Below, in pieces: positions 23,801 through 32,860 of a DNA stretch of 64,000 bases (its first letter is position 1; each line of letters opens with the position of its first letter). Origin of the DNA: Micrasema longulum (lineage: Eukaryota; Arthropoda; Insecta; Trichoptera; Brachycentridae); contig JAGVSM010000217.1 in the NCBI GenBank assembly GCA_022494885.1, forward strand, positions 310,001 to 374,000. The letters are read 5' to 3'. The notes below the pieces were generated by a model, which saw only the letters and a program-made list of their open reading frames with translations, was not told the origin of the DNA and did no database searches. The translations under genes and the position numbers were made by a program.

Positions 23801-26218
23801 CACCGCACAATTAAATGCTCTAATTTTTACCTCATGTAAAAAAACATTTTTTGTATCCAATTTCCTGTAGCATTTAACTTCCTCATTGTTTTAATTTAAA
23901 ATCAATCAAACTTGGTTTGGTTTTACATTTGTTTACTGCTTTTGCAAAAATAAAACAATAGAATGTAAACAATTTACCATTCTAAAGATGTCTAATTAGG
24001 TGAAAGAAAACATTTGATGGTCAAAACAAAGGTAAAACCAAACCCAGGAGTTTGACTTTGTATCAAAATGATTAAATATCTAAGTAAACTTACGTGCACA
24101 AGTTTGTTTTTCTTTTTTTGTTTAATATTTTTCACCATATTTTTTGTTCTTTGGTAAACTTTCATGTACATACATACAAATTTATACTTAAATTGTATGT
24201 GTTAAGTATATTATTCCATTCTTCTTTGCTAATGCTTTATATTTATTGTAGTGTATTGATGTCGCATACATATATTATGAATTGAATGTATTAATTATTA
24301 ATTAATTAATTATTGAATGTAATTCACCTAATTTGAAATTTGTACAGCAAAAGTTTGTGACACTAATACTTAGCTACATAATATTTTGTTTAAAGGCAAT
24401 TAAGTGGCAGACTAACTAAAGATTATGATGAAGATATGGCTTAATGTACAATATGATGCGTCTTTTTTTACAAAAGAAAATTGGATAATGCAGGTACTAC
24501 AGAAAACCAAAACTCATGCATGTACAATATTTCAACTGGCAACGAAACACAAGGTATTTTAGCAACGAGTGCAAATCTCAATGATTTACCCAAGTATTTC
24601 AATTTTGGGGGCTATTTTCAACAAGTTTTAAACAACTTACTATTATAAAATGGAAATCAAGTTGTGGTAGACTGTGGTTCGAACCGCGGACTTCTGATCC
24701 GTGAGTCCAATACACTAGCCATGGGACCACAACCCGGTTCTTATCTTTGAGTCCGACCTTTCTTAGTCTGTCACTGAAGAATTATTACTAATCAGTTTAT
24801 TTTTTTGTGCAAATATTTTTATTATATTATTACTGAATACTCACTGAATTTGATGAAACTTTTAAAATTATTTTTTTACCATTTTTATGGGTAAAAAAAT
24901 ATGGCTAAAATAATCAACATTATTTTCCAAGTATTGTCCATTGAACTTCACAGTAATTACTGTATATTTTCCAGGTACAGATCCATTGGCGCAGGCGTCA
25001 GTATATAATGTATATGGAATGTCGCCGGAGCGAACTATAAAAATGGAACCAAGAGGTATAACAATTTAAATATTTGACTTTGTTTAAAATTATTGAATTA
25101 AATATGCTGTCCGGCTTTGAAATATAGTAATTGTTCCTTTGTAAAAGCATAACAAATAAGCAAACAACTTAGCTATTACACCACGAGTGGCTCCATTGTC
25201 TCACGCTCACATTATGTTGGTTTGATTTACAGATAGATTAAAACAGTGTTTCTTATCCGTATTTATTTAACTTTTTGTACATAATGTTATTTGTACATTG
25301 GCGGGCTTATTGCCTATTTCTTGCTTATTTCTTCCTACCAGCCAATTATCCACCCCTTAAAATTAGCGCCCCCCCTCTTATTTCTTTTTTCCCTCTCCAA
25401 ATCTATTTGTACTCGATCTATAGCAGGCCAATAATCCTTAAATGTAAGAGTTATCTGATTATTCTATTTTCAATAAAATTATATCTTTATTGAAAATATT
25501 TTACAATACAAATAAACATCTTTGGTTTGACAAGTTGACTGCCGCTCTGTTATAAGTGGAGAGAGTAATGTCAATTTATTTTTCTATGAAATTGTTCAAA
25601 CGATGTCCATTAGCACTTTCAGTAAAATATTTTATTACCGTAACAGATATAACAATGTTCAGGCATAGTGCCTATGTTACCAGTGGAGTATTGATGATTA
25701 TAAATAATATACTGTTCGTAAATGCGCGTAAATGCGTACTCAGCACCCAAACGCATCAAAGGTATTTATTTTCAGATCAAACACCGTCGCCGTATTCAAA
25801 CCACAGTGTAGTAAAATTTGGTGAAACTTACCGCACCATACAGGGGAGCCCATCTCCGCAGCATCATCCCACTCCCTCCCCCCCCCTAGACTATGCTGTG
25901 CCCGGGGCGTCGGGCTGGCTGCCCCCTCCCCGGCTGGCAGCCCCCCTGCAGGCGGCGCCCCCCCTCCAGCTGCCCCCCGACCACCCCTCCCTCAGCAGCC
26001 TGCTGGACATGGACAGCCAGCAGCTCACGCAACTCAACTCCGCGGAGCTGTCGGGCTTGTCTTGCCTGCTGGACGGGACTTACCAGCCCAGCCAGGATAG
26101 CCGGATGAACATAGACCAGGAGAATATGACGGACAGCTTTACACGACTCACAACAAATGCTATCAACGAACTCACAGGGGGAAATGTGCATGTTGATCAT
26201 TATGGTCGCCAAAACTAA
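8741..26218 (+). CDS. dl: Dorsal-class Rel/NF-kB transcription factor (gene span)
   Basis: Spliced CDS: 8741-8812, 10314-10536, 13410-13562, 14007-14185, 15868-16100, 18089-18250, 19871-19949, 21527-21613, 24494-24553, 24975-25055, 25776-26218. All introns are GT-AG and phases join without error, giving 589 visible residues plus one split codon. The Rel homology domain runs from about visible residue 84: DNA-binding loop [45 protein letters not shown], the kinase-site motif RRPSDG, then the signal KRKRQK. The C-terminus is Ser/Pro-rich and ends with a leucine-rich block ([18 protein letters not shown]) like fly Dorsal's tail. Known role of the family: Toll-pathway effector held in the cytoplasm by Cactus; controls dorsoventral patterning and immune genes. 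The start codon is not visible: either an upstream exon supplies a few residues, or translation begins at the Met encoded near 10376. Confidence 0.95.
9490..9600 (+). repeat. Dispersed repeat, shared with 28160-28230
   Basis: Contains GAGTAACAATTCACTAGAGAAG and GGCTCTATTGCATAGAA, recurring with few changes at 28170-28230. Type unknown. Confidence 0.5.
9611..9682 (+). repeat. Degenerate CCTAA (telomere-like) tract
   Basis: Irregular run of CCTAA, CCTATC and CATAA pentamers and hexamers. CCTAA/TTAGG is the telomere unit of most insects. This one is interstitial, short and decayed, inside a dorsal intron. Confidence 0.6.
10020..10215 (+). mobile_element. LINE ORF2 extreme C-terminus
   Basis: Translates with stops to [20 protein letters not shown], the typical last lines of craniofacial-type RTE/LINE polyproteins, ending in an AAGAAGAAG tail. 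Lies about 100 bases upstream of dorsal exon b. Confidence 0.55.
10314..10536 (+). CDS. dl: dorsal exon b (N-terminus to start of Rel domain)
   Basis: Encodes [20 protein letters not shown], then [12 protein letters not shown], a Pro/Gln-rich linker, and the start of the Rel domain ([16 protein letters not shown]). The internal Met of MFSGG is a plausible alternative start. Donor is GTTAAT, weaker than consensus. Confidence 0.93.
10537..11690. other. Dorsal intron, unassigned repeats
   Basis: Intron DNA without coding exon. 10790-11040 and 11290-11480 are less AT-rich than their surroundings and may be old transposon pieces, but I recognise no family. Confidence 0.4.
11700..12150 (-). mobile_element. 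LINE 3' fragment
   Basis: Minus strand encodes [20 protein letters not shown] and [18 protein letters not shown], the distal ORF2 motif of Jockey/CR1-like LINEs. The 3' end is an AAATAAATGAATTGAATTGAATTC-type tail at 11700-11725. A related tail is nested at 40060-40095. Confidence 0.75.
12281..12345 (-). mobile_element. mariner transposase fragment, inverted
   Basis: Minus strand reads [19 protein letters not shown], the second catalytic-Asp block of mariner transposases. It matches the plus-strand copy at 12610-12670 and so forms an inverted repeat with it. Confidence 0.8.
12561..12990 (+). mobile_element. mariner element, 3' half
   Basis: Translates to [40 protein letters not shown] and APSDYHSFL, then, after frameshifts, to [12 protein letters not shown]. 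This is the distal DD34D domain of a mariner transposase (HDNARPH and PSDYH boxes). 5' half missing; frameshifted. Confidence 0.85.
13410..13562 (+). CDS. dl: dorsal exon c (DNA-recognition loop)
   Basis: Encodes [16 protein letters not shown] and [20 protein letters not shown]. The first block is the kB-site recognition loop of Rel proteins, with its Arg and Cys contacts in place. Good acceptor (TTTTTTCAG); donor GTTTGT. Confidence 0.97.
13575..13960. mobile_element. MITE filling a short dorsal intron
   Basis: The end CAACAATGTTTTGAGTTTGTCC and the following TTTGTAGAC recur at 53887-53925 and, inverted, at 54030-54064. The inner part with CAGATGGAAGA and GAATGTTACACAGTGTGTAA recurs at 54185-54260. 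The 444-bp intron 13563-14006 consists mostly of this element. Confidence 0.65.
14007..14185 (+). CDS. dl: dorsal exon d (Rel N-terminal domain)
   Basis: Encodes [20 protein letters not shown], then [20 protein letters not shown] and RVDPYK. All are strongly conserved Rel-domain blocks. Donor GTAAGT. Confidence 0.97.
14703..15433. mobile_element. TIR element with ATGTTACCGGAAATGT ends
   Basis: ATGTTACCGGAAATGT near 14703 is repeated inverted near 15415-15433 (ACATTTCCGGTAACAT). A second, internal inverted pair (GGGCTGGTATTC at about 15058, GAATACCAGCCC at about 15148) marks a nested ~100-bp hairpin element. No transposase. The open frame 15004-15231 only reflects this palindrome. Confidence 0.65.
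15622..15797 (+). repeat. tRNA-derived SINE, CTCCGTGG family
   Basis: Head CTCCGTGGTTCTAATGGC, B box GGTTCGATTCTC, then the diagnostic tail CACTGTAATTGGGCTTTCTGG and CCTGTTGTGGTGCA followed by an A-run. Same family at 16127, 32678 and 41100. Ends about 70 bases before dorsal exon e. Confidence 0.8.
15868..16100 (+). CDS. dl: dorsal exon e (Rel domain)
   Basis: Encodes [50 protein letters not shown] and IILLCEK, linking the DNA-binding and dimerisation halves. SINE copies of the same family lie about 70 bases before and 27 bases after it. Confidence 0.97.
16127..16275 (+). repeat. tRNA-derived SINE, CTCCGTGG family (B box deleted)
   Basis: Head GGCGGCCTCCGTGGTGTAGTGG, then the same tail as the 15622 copy (CACTGTAATTGGGCTTCCTGG). 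The B-box segment between GACTCACACACG and AATGTGATTTT is missing. Starts 27 bases after the donor of dorsal exon e. Confidence 0.8.
16340..16782. mobile_element. MITE, GAGGAAGTTCAGTG family (5' end unclear)
   Basis: Ends with CACTGAACTTCCTCATTA. The interior (CAAACTAAGCCAAAAATATT, CCGGAAACCGGAAATCT, a CCTGTGACGTTG block) matches the copies at 23472-23888 and 56222-56573. An isolated end also lies at 29650. Confidence 0.65.
16900..17050 (+). repeat. Dispersed short repeat (SINE-like)
   Basis: TATGAAATGGATCCAAAACCCTGG and GCAGTACTCGATGCGCCATCGGTGC are shared in variant form with 63475-63610, 42565-42640 (opposite strand) and 5095-5150. Confidence 0.55.
17120..18060. other. Dorsal intron, nothing recognised
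   Basis: No exon, repeat family or inverted ends that I can support. One stretch at 17690-17850 is less AT-rich but unassigned. Confidence 0.4.
18089..18250 (+). CDS. dl: dorsal exon f (dimerisation domain)
   Basis: Phase-0 exon encoding [40 protein letters not shown] and [13 protein letters not shown], the IPT-type dimerisation fold. Donor GTAATT. Confidence 0.97.
18324..18745. mobile_element. Inverted-repeat element with identical 76-bp arms
   Basis: Arm 18324-18399 (starts TTTATTATATAAATAAAAGA) is, base for base by eye, the reverse complement of 18670-18745. The 270-bp centre is AT-rich and noncoding. Sits in the intron between dorsal exons f and g. Perfect arms suggest a young insertion. 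Confidence 0.85.
18975..19400 (+). mobile_element. LINE ORF2 C-terminal fragment
   Basis: Frame with [28 protein letters not shown] and [14 protein letters not shown], typical of the distal end of Jockey/CR1-like ORF2. Followed by a T-rich 3' region with TAATTAATTA. Located in the intron before dorsal exon g. Confidence 0.65.
19871..19949 (+). CDS. dl: dorsal exon g (end of Rel domain, spliced form)
   Basis: Encodes [20 protein letters not shown] and LLPLDS up to donor GTAGGA. Joined to 21527 it gives [18 protein letters not shown], matching the order in fly Dorsal. RRPS is the protein-kinase-A-type site just before the localisation signal. Confidence 0.93.
19871..21325 (+). CDS. dl: dorsal exon g read-through (alternative C-terminus)
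   Basis: If the donor at 19950 is not used, the frame stays open for 458 more codons to a TAG at 21323-21325. Such length without a stop in this AT-rich window is not chance. The tail is Asn/Ser-rich and acidic ([16 protein letters not shown]), then has a proline motif [10 protein letters not shown] that fits SH3 ligands, basic patches ([22 protein letters not shown]) and a helical end ([20 protein letters not shown]). It lacks KRKRQK. Fly Dorsal-B and mosquito REL1-B are known isoforms with a different C-terminus lacking the localisation signal; this is probably the same kind. An AATAAA lies at 22410. Confidence 0.88.
   Translation: MYIQLRRPSDGAVSEALPFELLPLDSGRTGLLSRRRKTDFNLLSQILASDMNKRKPIPQNSFDSEGTVTSVSTDRNNNSNHPATASSMETDNNSNHNVTVDLTTPCDEVNKIEDQMHSQENGIDSNNSSSSEHHDKNFNELLDQVAELDEIYSENQTRLNNIAALGNYNSQDMSMDVDDFDDRKTYSSLQLAFKNPVPITEPDISYEDVVTHKGPIIDLAPLKRDTDEKLPPLPPKRIRKTPSMEALRPRAQTLSVSSVEQILKPGQPIPLSHSPSQSQQLLGRPQQITVARSADCLPENLPSIPPKKRSFLSRIFNRKTKDKSPTHQSADRKAGKPVGRSASSISGQRPSKFKQDVSHTSLKGSSGNLSLGTSLRYTDSITHISLHADNNDSSASLNTNNRAAFPPTDGETILVAENVLAIDASALRKIQDNLDLTDAEHYALYMALAPHATVSEFDELSCYYSPVEGGKFPLMAPSNQESKN
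21527..21613 (+). CDS. dl: dorsal exon h (nuclear localisation signal)
   Basis: Acceptor TTATAG, donor GTAAGT. Encodes [20 protein letters not shown] and [14 protein letters not shown] is the nuclear localisation signal that Cactus is known to mask. Including or skipping this exon separates the two isoform classes. Confidence 0.93.
22410..22415 (+). terminator. Candidate polyadenylation signal for the read-through isoform
   Basis: AATAAA about 1.1 kb after the 21325 stop and inside the intron used by the spliced form. A transcript ending here would contain the long C-terminus only. Position-based inference. Confidence 0.4.
22861..23045 (-). mobile_element. mariner transposase fragment
   Basis: Minus strand encodes [38 protein letters not shown] and HDNARPHV, the central part of a mariner transposase. 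Truncated at both ends; a GAT-rich tract follows at 23050-23085. Same subfamily as the copy at 12.6 kb. Confidence 0.85.
23472..23888. mobile_element. MITE, GAGGAAGTTCAGTG family
   Basis: Left end TAATGAGGAAGTTCAGTGAT, right end TTAACTTCCTCATT, inverted with two changes. Interior GAACTTGTGACGTCATTTAA resembles the 56222 copy (GTGACGTCGTTTAA). No coding content. Confidence 0.75.
24494..24553 (+). CDS. dl: dorsal exon i
   Basis: Sixty-base exon with acceptor ATGCAG and donor GTATTT. Encodes [19 protein letters not shown]. The phases fit both neighbours exactly, the main support. It keeps the frame if skipped (60 nt, same phase both ends), so it may be a cassette. Confidence 0.75.
24650..24745 (-). 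repeat. tRNA-like SINE, GTTGTGG family
   Basis: Minus strand: GAACCGGGTTGTGGTCCC, A box GGCTAGTGTATTGG, B box GGTTCGAACC, closing CCACAAC. The acceptor-like stem pairs as in the copy at 3961. Lies in the intron before dorsal exon j. Confidence 0.65.
24975..25055 (+). CDS. dl: dorsal exon j
   Basis: Acceptor TTTTCCAG, donor GTATAA. Encodes [20 protein letters not shown] and IKMEPR. IKMEPR corresponds to the IKTEPR motif in fly Dorsal, a sumoylation-type consensus. Length 81 nt, so skipping keeps frame. Confidence 0.88.
25255..25345 (-). mobile_element. LINE 3' end
   Basis: TTAACTTTTTGTACATAATGTTATTTGTACATTGGCGGGC is nearly identical to 28430-28470. It looks like the reversed 3' untranslated end of a CR1-like LINE. 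In the last dorsal intron. Confidence 0.55.
25776..26218 (+). CDS. dl: dorsal last exon (transactivation region)
   Basis: Acceptor TATTTTCAG, stop TAA at 26216-26218. Encodes [11 protein letters not shown], a Pro-rich low-complexity part (GC-rich DNA 25855-26060) and [20 protein letters not shown], similar to the end of fly Dorsal. Ends with [11 protein letters not shown]. Confidence 0.93.
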
Positions 26219-26669
26219 CTTAATATGTTTATCTATAGAACAAAAATGTATGTATCTATAAAATATGCATATGTATTTTTACTGTGTAAATAATATTTTT
26301 AAGTAAAAAATTTAATAGAATGTTAATAATTTATTTTAATATACGCTTCAGGTACTATGTCCTCCCATTATAAGACTATCTGCCATCAAACAAAAACCGT
26401 AATATTTTATTCTGTGTTTATTGTTGTATCCAGATGTGACTTCTTCTAAGCAACTTCCTAATAGCACTTGAAAACTATAAATACTTCTTGCCTTTTATTT
26501 TCTGCCAGCCAAAAAATTGCCGCATCTGAAAGTGGCTTTAATTATTTTATTCTTAAACATAATGCAATTTTGTGAATAGTAAAACACAAAAAATATATAA
26601 AATTCAAAACAATGGAGAGATTAGAATTCCGCATAAGAGCTTGTCATTACTTCAAAAGAAATGTGCAAA

Positions 26670-26684
26670 AATAAATTCAATAAA
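26670..26684 (+). terminator. Candidate polyadenylation signals of dorsal
   Basis: Two overlapping-range AATAAA hexamers (26670 and 26679), about 450 bases after the stop. More AATAAA copies lie near 26765-26780. Confidence 0.45.
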
Positions 26685-27339
26685 AAATTGATTCTTCAAA
26701 ATTATGTACATATCTATTTTAAATGCAGGCAATGACTTTCTAGAACTTTCCCAGGTTTAGTAAAGCAATAAAATAAACAATAAATTTTATTTGTACTAAT
26801 ATGTTGACTACGACAAACTCTTTTTTGTTTTTGTTAAAATCATGTTAACATTTTTCAGAGTTAAATTTTTTCATCGTGGTGAGGCAGGTAGAAAAAATGT
26901 ATGTTTCATGTCAGGACAGCTTGAGAATATATTGAAAAAAAAATGTATTTTGTAACCCTAAAAGTGTCACACTTTGCTGCTTAAATAGAGAAAATTTAAT
27001 GATTTTTTTATTTGAAATTTTTGGCAATAGCCCACTCTTAATTTTTATATTGCATCTAAAATTCGAGAGCATTTTAACACAAGATTCTTTTATTAATTCA
27101 TGGAACATCGATCATTTATAAAAGTAAACCAGATACGTTTTCAATAAAGATGAAATTACAAATATAAGAGACAAAAAAAACAAAATAGCTTTGACAAAAC
27201 ATTTAGAAATATTATTTGAGACATGGTTAGAAATAGAACTATCACTAATGACAACAGAAAATATTTTTTTGATAAAAACTTTACTTGAATATTACAAAAT
27301 TTAATCTACATTAAATCCTTCAAGAGTTCTTCACCAAAT

Positions 27340-27715
27340 CTGTGGAAGATGGAGAAGAGTGGTGCATTAGACAAAATTCCGAATTGTACAGCATATATGA
27401 AGCTCCTAGTATCTCAACGCACATGAAGCTGCTCAGGTTGAGATGGGCTGGACACATACAAAGAATTCAGAATGCACGAGTAACTAAGAGAATCATGATT
27501 GGACAGCCAGGAGGAAGTAAAAGAAGGATTGGGAGGCCCAAACTGAGGTGAGAGGATGACATAAAAAAATATGCATCACAACTTCTACAAGTTGCAAATT
27601 GAAAAATTGCTGCTGAGGACGGGCTGAGGACGGGCGGAGTTGGAGGCCAAAGTTGAAGGAGGCCAAGGCTGGATTTGGGCTGTAGCGCCAACGAAAAAGA
27701 AGAAGAATCTACATT
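27340..27715 (+). mobile_element. LINE (RTE-like) ORF C-terminus
   Basis: Encodes LLRLRWAGHIQRIQNARVTK, RRIGRPKLR, then past one stop EDDIKKYASQLL and a terminal GWIWAVAPTKKKK. This is the standard distal tail of endonuclease/RT polyproteins in insects. Stops at several places. Confidence 0.8.
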
Positions 27716-28159
27716 AAATTATGTTTTTGCAGTAAAAGTAAACACATCTGTTTGGCATCTGAAAAACTGGATATAATGAAAATAAGCCATCATCTAAAAT
27801 CAGGCTACGAGAGGTAAGTTGATTTCATAGCAAGAGATAAATCTTTGAAAAAAATGAAAGGACATTTTTCAGACATGCCCTTCTTGAAATGAAGTGTAGA
27901 CACACAATGTAGATTGTAATTGCATCCAATTGTGTATAGAGCGACTGCATCAGCACTACAACTGCGGTGTATCCCAATAATTTTATCAATCTTTCTAACT
28001 AATATTTCATTTCAACACTACTTTAGCATGGAACTACTACTTGACTAACATCTACTTGATTTACTTTTCCACTATTTTTATCCGAGTGTATCTAGGTATC
28101 GAGTTGAAACAATCGCCCAGGATTCTGATTGTATTTCACACACAAAAATGTTTATATAT

Positions 28160-28530
28160 TTGACTTCATCATCACCTTAGAGTAATAATTCGCTAGAGAA
28201 GGCCTTTAGCTCTATTGCATAGAAAAAAAGTGTTCCAAATTTCCGGTTTGGATTTTAGTAACAACAAACGCACAACGGGCAGTTTCATTTTATGCTTGCA
28301 ATTCTCGAACTGAGTACCTACGGCCCGTTGTATTGCTGTAAACTATAGCTAACTTCGTTGTTGATAAGTATAGAATAGTTTTTGTTCTTAGGACGATTCT
28401 ATTAGCCAGTGGCGTTTTTTTTTTTTTTATTTAACTTTTTGTACATAATGTTATTTGTACATTGGCGGGCTATGCCAAATGGCAATTTCTTCCAACCAAC
28501 CAATAAAATAAAAGTTTCATTTTTATAATT
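28160..28530. repeat. Cluster of dispersed repeats
   Basis: 28165-28235 matches 9490-9560. 28265-28415 (TACGGCCCGTTGTATTGCTG) matches 47255-47400. 28430-28520 matches the LINE tail at 25255. CAGTGGCG at 28414, next to a T-run, resembles an hAT end, but no partner was found. Confidence 0.55.
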
Positions 28531-29700
28531 CAAGTTACAGAACATATTCAATAGAAAAAGAAAAGATTAAAAAGCTAAAGATATATAAAAATAGAAATAA
28601 ACATATTTGTTTATAAATTATCTTAAATCAAAACTATTACTCAATGGAAAAAAGGAAAAAAGATTATTACTCTAGTAAGTGCATATGTTGTCCACAAACT
28701 GCCTCCCGATCTCTATCAGCTGCCTGCTCCTGTGCACTCTCTCAAGTCAAGTTCCCAACCCATAGTTCTGACATGAACTACCAATGAGCCCTTGGCAGTA
28801 TAGAAAATTATATAAACTATAAAAAATACATTTATGTAAAAAAAATATTATCAGGTAGGAGTAATAAATCTTTCATAAACAAACAATTTATTTAGTCAGG
28901 TTAGTAGTTAATTCGACCAATAAAAAAAAAACATTTTGTAGTTATGCATAAGCAAAAAAATTACTTTTGAACCATTAAAAACCAACCTTGCTAAAAAAAA
29001 GCCTGGCACAATCACTATTGTCATGACCACAGAAAATATAGGATATAAGATCCCCATGACCCTCGATAAAAATTGCATTTCAATTTTTAACTTTATTAAA
29101 CTGAATTTATGCAATAAATCAATGACATACAGGATATAGGTTAATACACGTTACAAGCATGAAGTTGATGGCATTTCAACCGTGGGTAGTTGCATTCCTT
29201 GGCTTTATTCTCTAACGGACTTTTGCCGTGATCAGACATGACGCTATGCAAAAAAAGGCTGTTGTGTAATCATAAAATGAGGAATATCGGTGTTACAGAA
29301 AATTGCACATAAAAAATGTTTTCTGACGCGCGGTAAAAATTAGAACATTTAGTTATAGTAAGACAAAGTTTCTTGAAAACGTATGAAAAAATCATAAAAA
29401 TTATTTTAATAAAAATAAAATGAAAATTTAATAAAAACGAACTACTTTGAACAACATTAAGTATGAGTTCTTCCGAATCAACCGATGAAAGAGTGCTGTG
29501 ATAGATTTCGAGTTTACGGGAAACCAATTCACCAATTAGCAGAACTCACCGAAGAAAACTTGTGACTTCGACGTGGAGTAATTTCAAAATTACAAAACTT
29601 TAAAAATCATAGCGCTGATAATACGATGCATATTTTATTTTTTTTAAACCACTGAACTTCCTCATTACATCCTAATCTTGGATACTAGATAGTGTGATAG
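28530..29700. other. Intergenic DNA, nothing recognised
   Basis: AT-rich with no supported exon. Only CACTGAACTTCCTCATTAC at about 29650, the tip of the MITE family seen at 16340, is identifiable. Confidence 0.4.
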
Positions 29701-29713
29701 TTTTATTTGTAAA

Positions 29714-30085
29714 TGGGAAAGTTTGGAAAATCAATGTATGACAGGCTTACAAATGACGAAATCAGGCAAGAGTGTAAATCTGAGTCAAGTATAGTTTATA
29801 AGATTAAGAAAGGATCTCTGAGATGGTTTGGACGACGAAAGACTGATAAAACAAGTATATATGGCGAAAATGAAAGGTAACGTGAGACAAGGACGACCAA
29901 GGAAGACGTGGCATGATCAGATAAACCAAAATCTCAAGTCTGGTCTTGTCAAAAGCAGACAGAACCATAGGGCATGTATGACAAGATGTATGAATATGGA
30001 AGAAGGTATGAATATATGCCAGGATAGACGTGTGTGGCAGTCCATTCTCTCTGCCTACCCCTATGGAGAAATGGTTTGATGGTAG
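29714..30085 (+). mobile_element. LINE ORF2 C-terminus
   Basis: Frames encode YDRLTNDEIRQECKS, KKGSLRWFG, DDERLIKQVYMAKMKG, RQGRPRKTWHDQINQNLKSG and VWQSILSAYPYGE, the distal end of a LINE protein. Related, more decayed pieces lie at 39920-40215 and 40815-40935. Confidence 0.8.
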
Positions 30086-30483
30086 TAGCAGTAGTTTTAG
30101 CACATCAATTATATTACTGACGGGGGATGCAGCTAATAAGAAAATAAATTATGTGTCCATTAATCATTATAAATTACCACCATAAATGTTCTTCTTGGTT
30201 ATTTAATTTAGCTTTGATTGGTATATTTATCATCTATCCTTCATGTGCATGGGAATTCTAATAAACCTATTTTATAAACCAGCAAAACACAGGTTATAAA
30301 CCCTGTAAAAGCACAGACCTGCATATTCTCTAATAATATATTCGTGTCTGTTGAAATAATGTAATGCGCAATTGAAATGAAACTACAAAACATTTGTGCG
30401 TCATAATTTTAAAATATAGAAGCATTTTAAAAATCTAAACTAAATAACGAACATTGTAGATAGGTAGGTCATTGTAAATTATT

Positions 30484-30723
30484 CCGTACCTCCGTCTACC
30501 GTGAAACACGGTAACTTTGGCCAAAAAGGTGATTCAATAATAAAAAGTAACACTCAACTAACGACTACATGATAATTCAGATTATATTTCGATGTTTATC
30601 TACTGTTTATCCATTCATGTTTAGTATTAGCGCAAAGTAATTCCTAAACACCAAACATAAATTGGTATATGTGGTACTTTAGGTAATTTTCTGGTCAAAG
30701 TTACTGTGTTTGACGGAACCTAC
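30484..30723. mobile_element. MITE with imperfect inverted ends
   Basis: CCGTCTACCGTGAAACACGGTAACTTTGG at the left is matched inverted by CAAAGTTACTGTGTTTGACGG at the right. About 240 bp, noncoding. Confidence 0.6.
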
Positions 30724-30729
30724 ATAGTT

Positions 30730-32670
30730 TAATTTAGATAATGGGCGGAGAATCGCTTTGGTGACGTCATGTTGGTGGCGTATTCAAAACACGGTATTTA
30801 AAAATAATTTTAACTTAAAGTGATAAATACCTTCTAAATTCATAAAAATATTTATGTACATATTTTAAATACGAATTTTTTTGCATTTTAACAAAAAAAT
30901 CGTAACGTTGTAGTACGTCCGCACTTGTAACTATAAAGCCTGACGAAATTAGTGTGTTCGATGTTACTATCATGTAAATGTAAAACACATTGTGTTTTGT
31001 GTGAATTTATTGAACCAATGCAAAAAAATTGCTTACGCATATTCAATTTATAGGTACACAAGTCTTTAAACGTTCATGACACAAACTACAACCTGTATAT
31101 TTCAGAGGAAAGAATTTGTATTTGTAAATCATTTACAGTTAAATGCAGCGTTTCCTACCCTCCAATTTTTCGGCAGATCGCTGATTTTTATGAAAGTCTA
31201 CCGAAATCAAACTTTTCGTGGAAATCTTAAAAAGAGGGAAAACGAAATAACAAATGTTTTACTTGAAACTAACGTTACTACCTTAGAGTATATACTCTAA
31301 GGTTACTACCATCAAATAAACTGACAGTAGGCACTGCACTGCTAGTCTAAAACGTGGCAACGTGGAAAAATTACAATCTAAATATTGTAGTAGGTACAAC
31401 TAAGGAAAGATTTCTAAAAAGAATTAATAATTAAGAAGAAGTTATATTATTTTTATTTAAGAATTAATTAATTTCTAATTTTATTTGACTTTTTCGTATA
31501 AAAATACAAAAAAGTCAAATAAAATTTACCAAAACCATATCTATAATATTAATAGTCTTAAAATGATTGAGTCAGTCATGTACAGTTCATACGTATCGCG
31601 CAAATTCCCTCGGTCCGGTAAAATTAGGGTAGGTGACACATATTTATTATTTTCCTTTTTGGTTTCATTTAATTGGTTTCTACTCGCGGGTGAAAATTTT
31701 GATAAAAGAAATCAAGTCAAGATTGTTTGACTTTATGGTGTACTGATTCGTATTTTTACCTGCCTATTGATAAATGAAATAATTTTTTTAAATAATTTTT
31801 AATGAATCCACCCAATTTTCGGTACTTTTAATCTATAATATTCAGCATGTCAGCGGTAACAGAAGACATACGTCGTTTGGAAAGGGAGTACACATGCGTC
31901 CTTAATTGTTTTGTAACGCGCTGTCTCTCTCTTGCGTCCGATTGCTGTCTTTTTCGCTGTCATGTCCAACGTTTTTAGGTTAGTTACACCGGTTAGTTCA
32001 CCGAAAAATACTTTAATTTTTGTACATAAATATTAATTTAACTTAATATCATATCGATATAATATATTGAAGTTTATATTACTCTGTGTTAGTTTGTTTA
32101 TGACGTAAAAAAATGTATGTTTGCTAAATAAAATGGGTTGATTTCTGTTCAAACATGTTAAATTTTGTTCAGGAGAGCGGCTTAAAGTTGTAAAATAGTT
32201 TCAAATGTATCTCTCGAAGTAAAAACACAATTAATTGCTGTTTTTTTGGATTTATATGCTTTTGATAAGGATATTTACGAAAAAAACATCTTAAATACGG
32301 ACTGTTAAAATAACTATGTGACTTCAATGTTTGTAGGAATATATATGCCTTCCTTCCTGTGCATTATATGTTTTATTTGCTTTAACTCGATTTTGAACTT
32401 TTGAAACTCAAGTGACAGCAAAAAACATGTAACGAGTTCACAGTCTAGAAAGCATGTAAATGGACGTCAGGGTATCCAGCTCATATTACTGGACTATCGG
32501 TGTTTTAGAACTAGCTATTTCAGTAGTGGTATACAGGACTCCGATGTTTTAAGCATTAATAGAATCTGAATATATGAACAAAATGACATTCGTAACTCAA
32601 TTTCGCAAAAATGTCTTCCAGCGTTTCAGTTTTAAGGTACATATATATATATAAAGGCGTAATAAATAAA
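30730..32670. other. Intergenic DNA, nothing recognised
   Basis: No exon found. A short palindrome (ACCTTAGAGTATATACTCTAAGGT) lies at about 31280-31305, and an AT dinucleotide run at about 32640. Confidence 0.4.
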
Positions 32671-32677
32671 GCATAAT

Positions 32678-32860
32678 AGGCGGCCTCCGTGGTTAAGTTG
32701 TTAAGATGCTTGACTCACGAACGGAAGGTTCCGGGTTCGATTCCCGGTAAGAATACAAAAATTCAAAATGTGATTTTTTTCAAGCCTGACTATTCTGTGC
32801 TACAATTCATCACTGTAATTGGGCCTTCTGGCCTGTTGTGGTGTAATTAAAATATATATA
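32678..32860 (+). repeat. tRNA-derived SINE, CTCCGTGG family, fullest copy
   Basis: GGCGGCCTCCGTGGTTAAG, B box GGGTTCGATTCCCGG, CACTGTAATTGGGCCTTCTGG, CCTGTTGTGGTG, then an AT tail. This copy keeps head, B box and tail and is the best reference for the family in the window. Confidence 0.85.

Noticed and set aside
25893..26212. Alternative frames in the GC-rich last dorsal exon (71 and 108 codons)
   Set aside because: They are byproducts of high GC in the Pro-rich coding sequence; the Dorsal frame has splice and homology support.
28405..28430. hAT-type end CAGTGGCG before a poly-T run
   Set aside because: No inverted partner or 8-bp duplication found nearby; the following sequence is a LINE tail.
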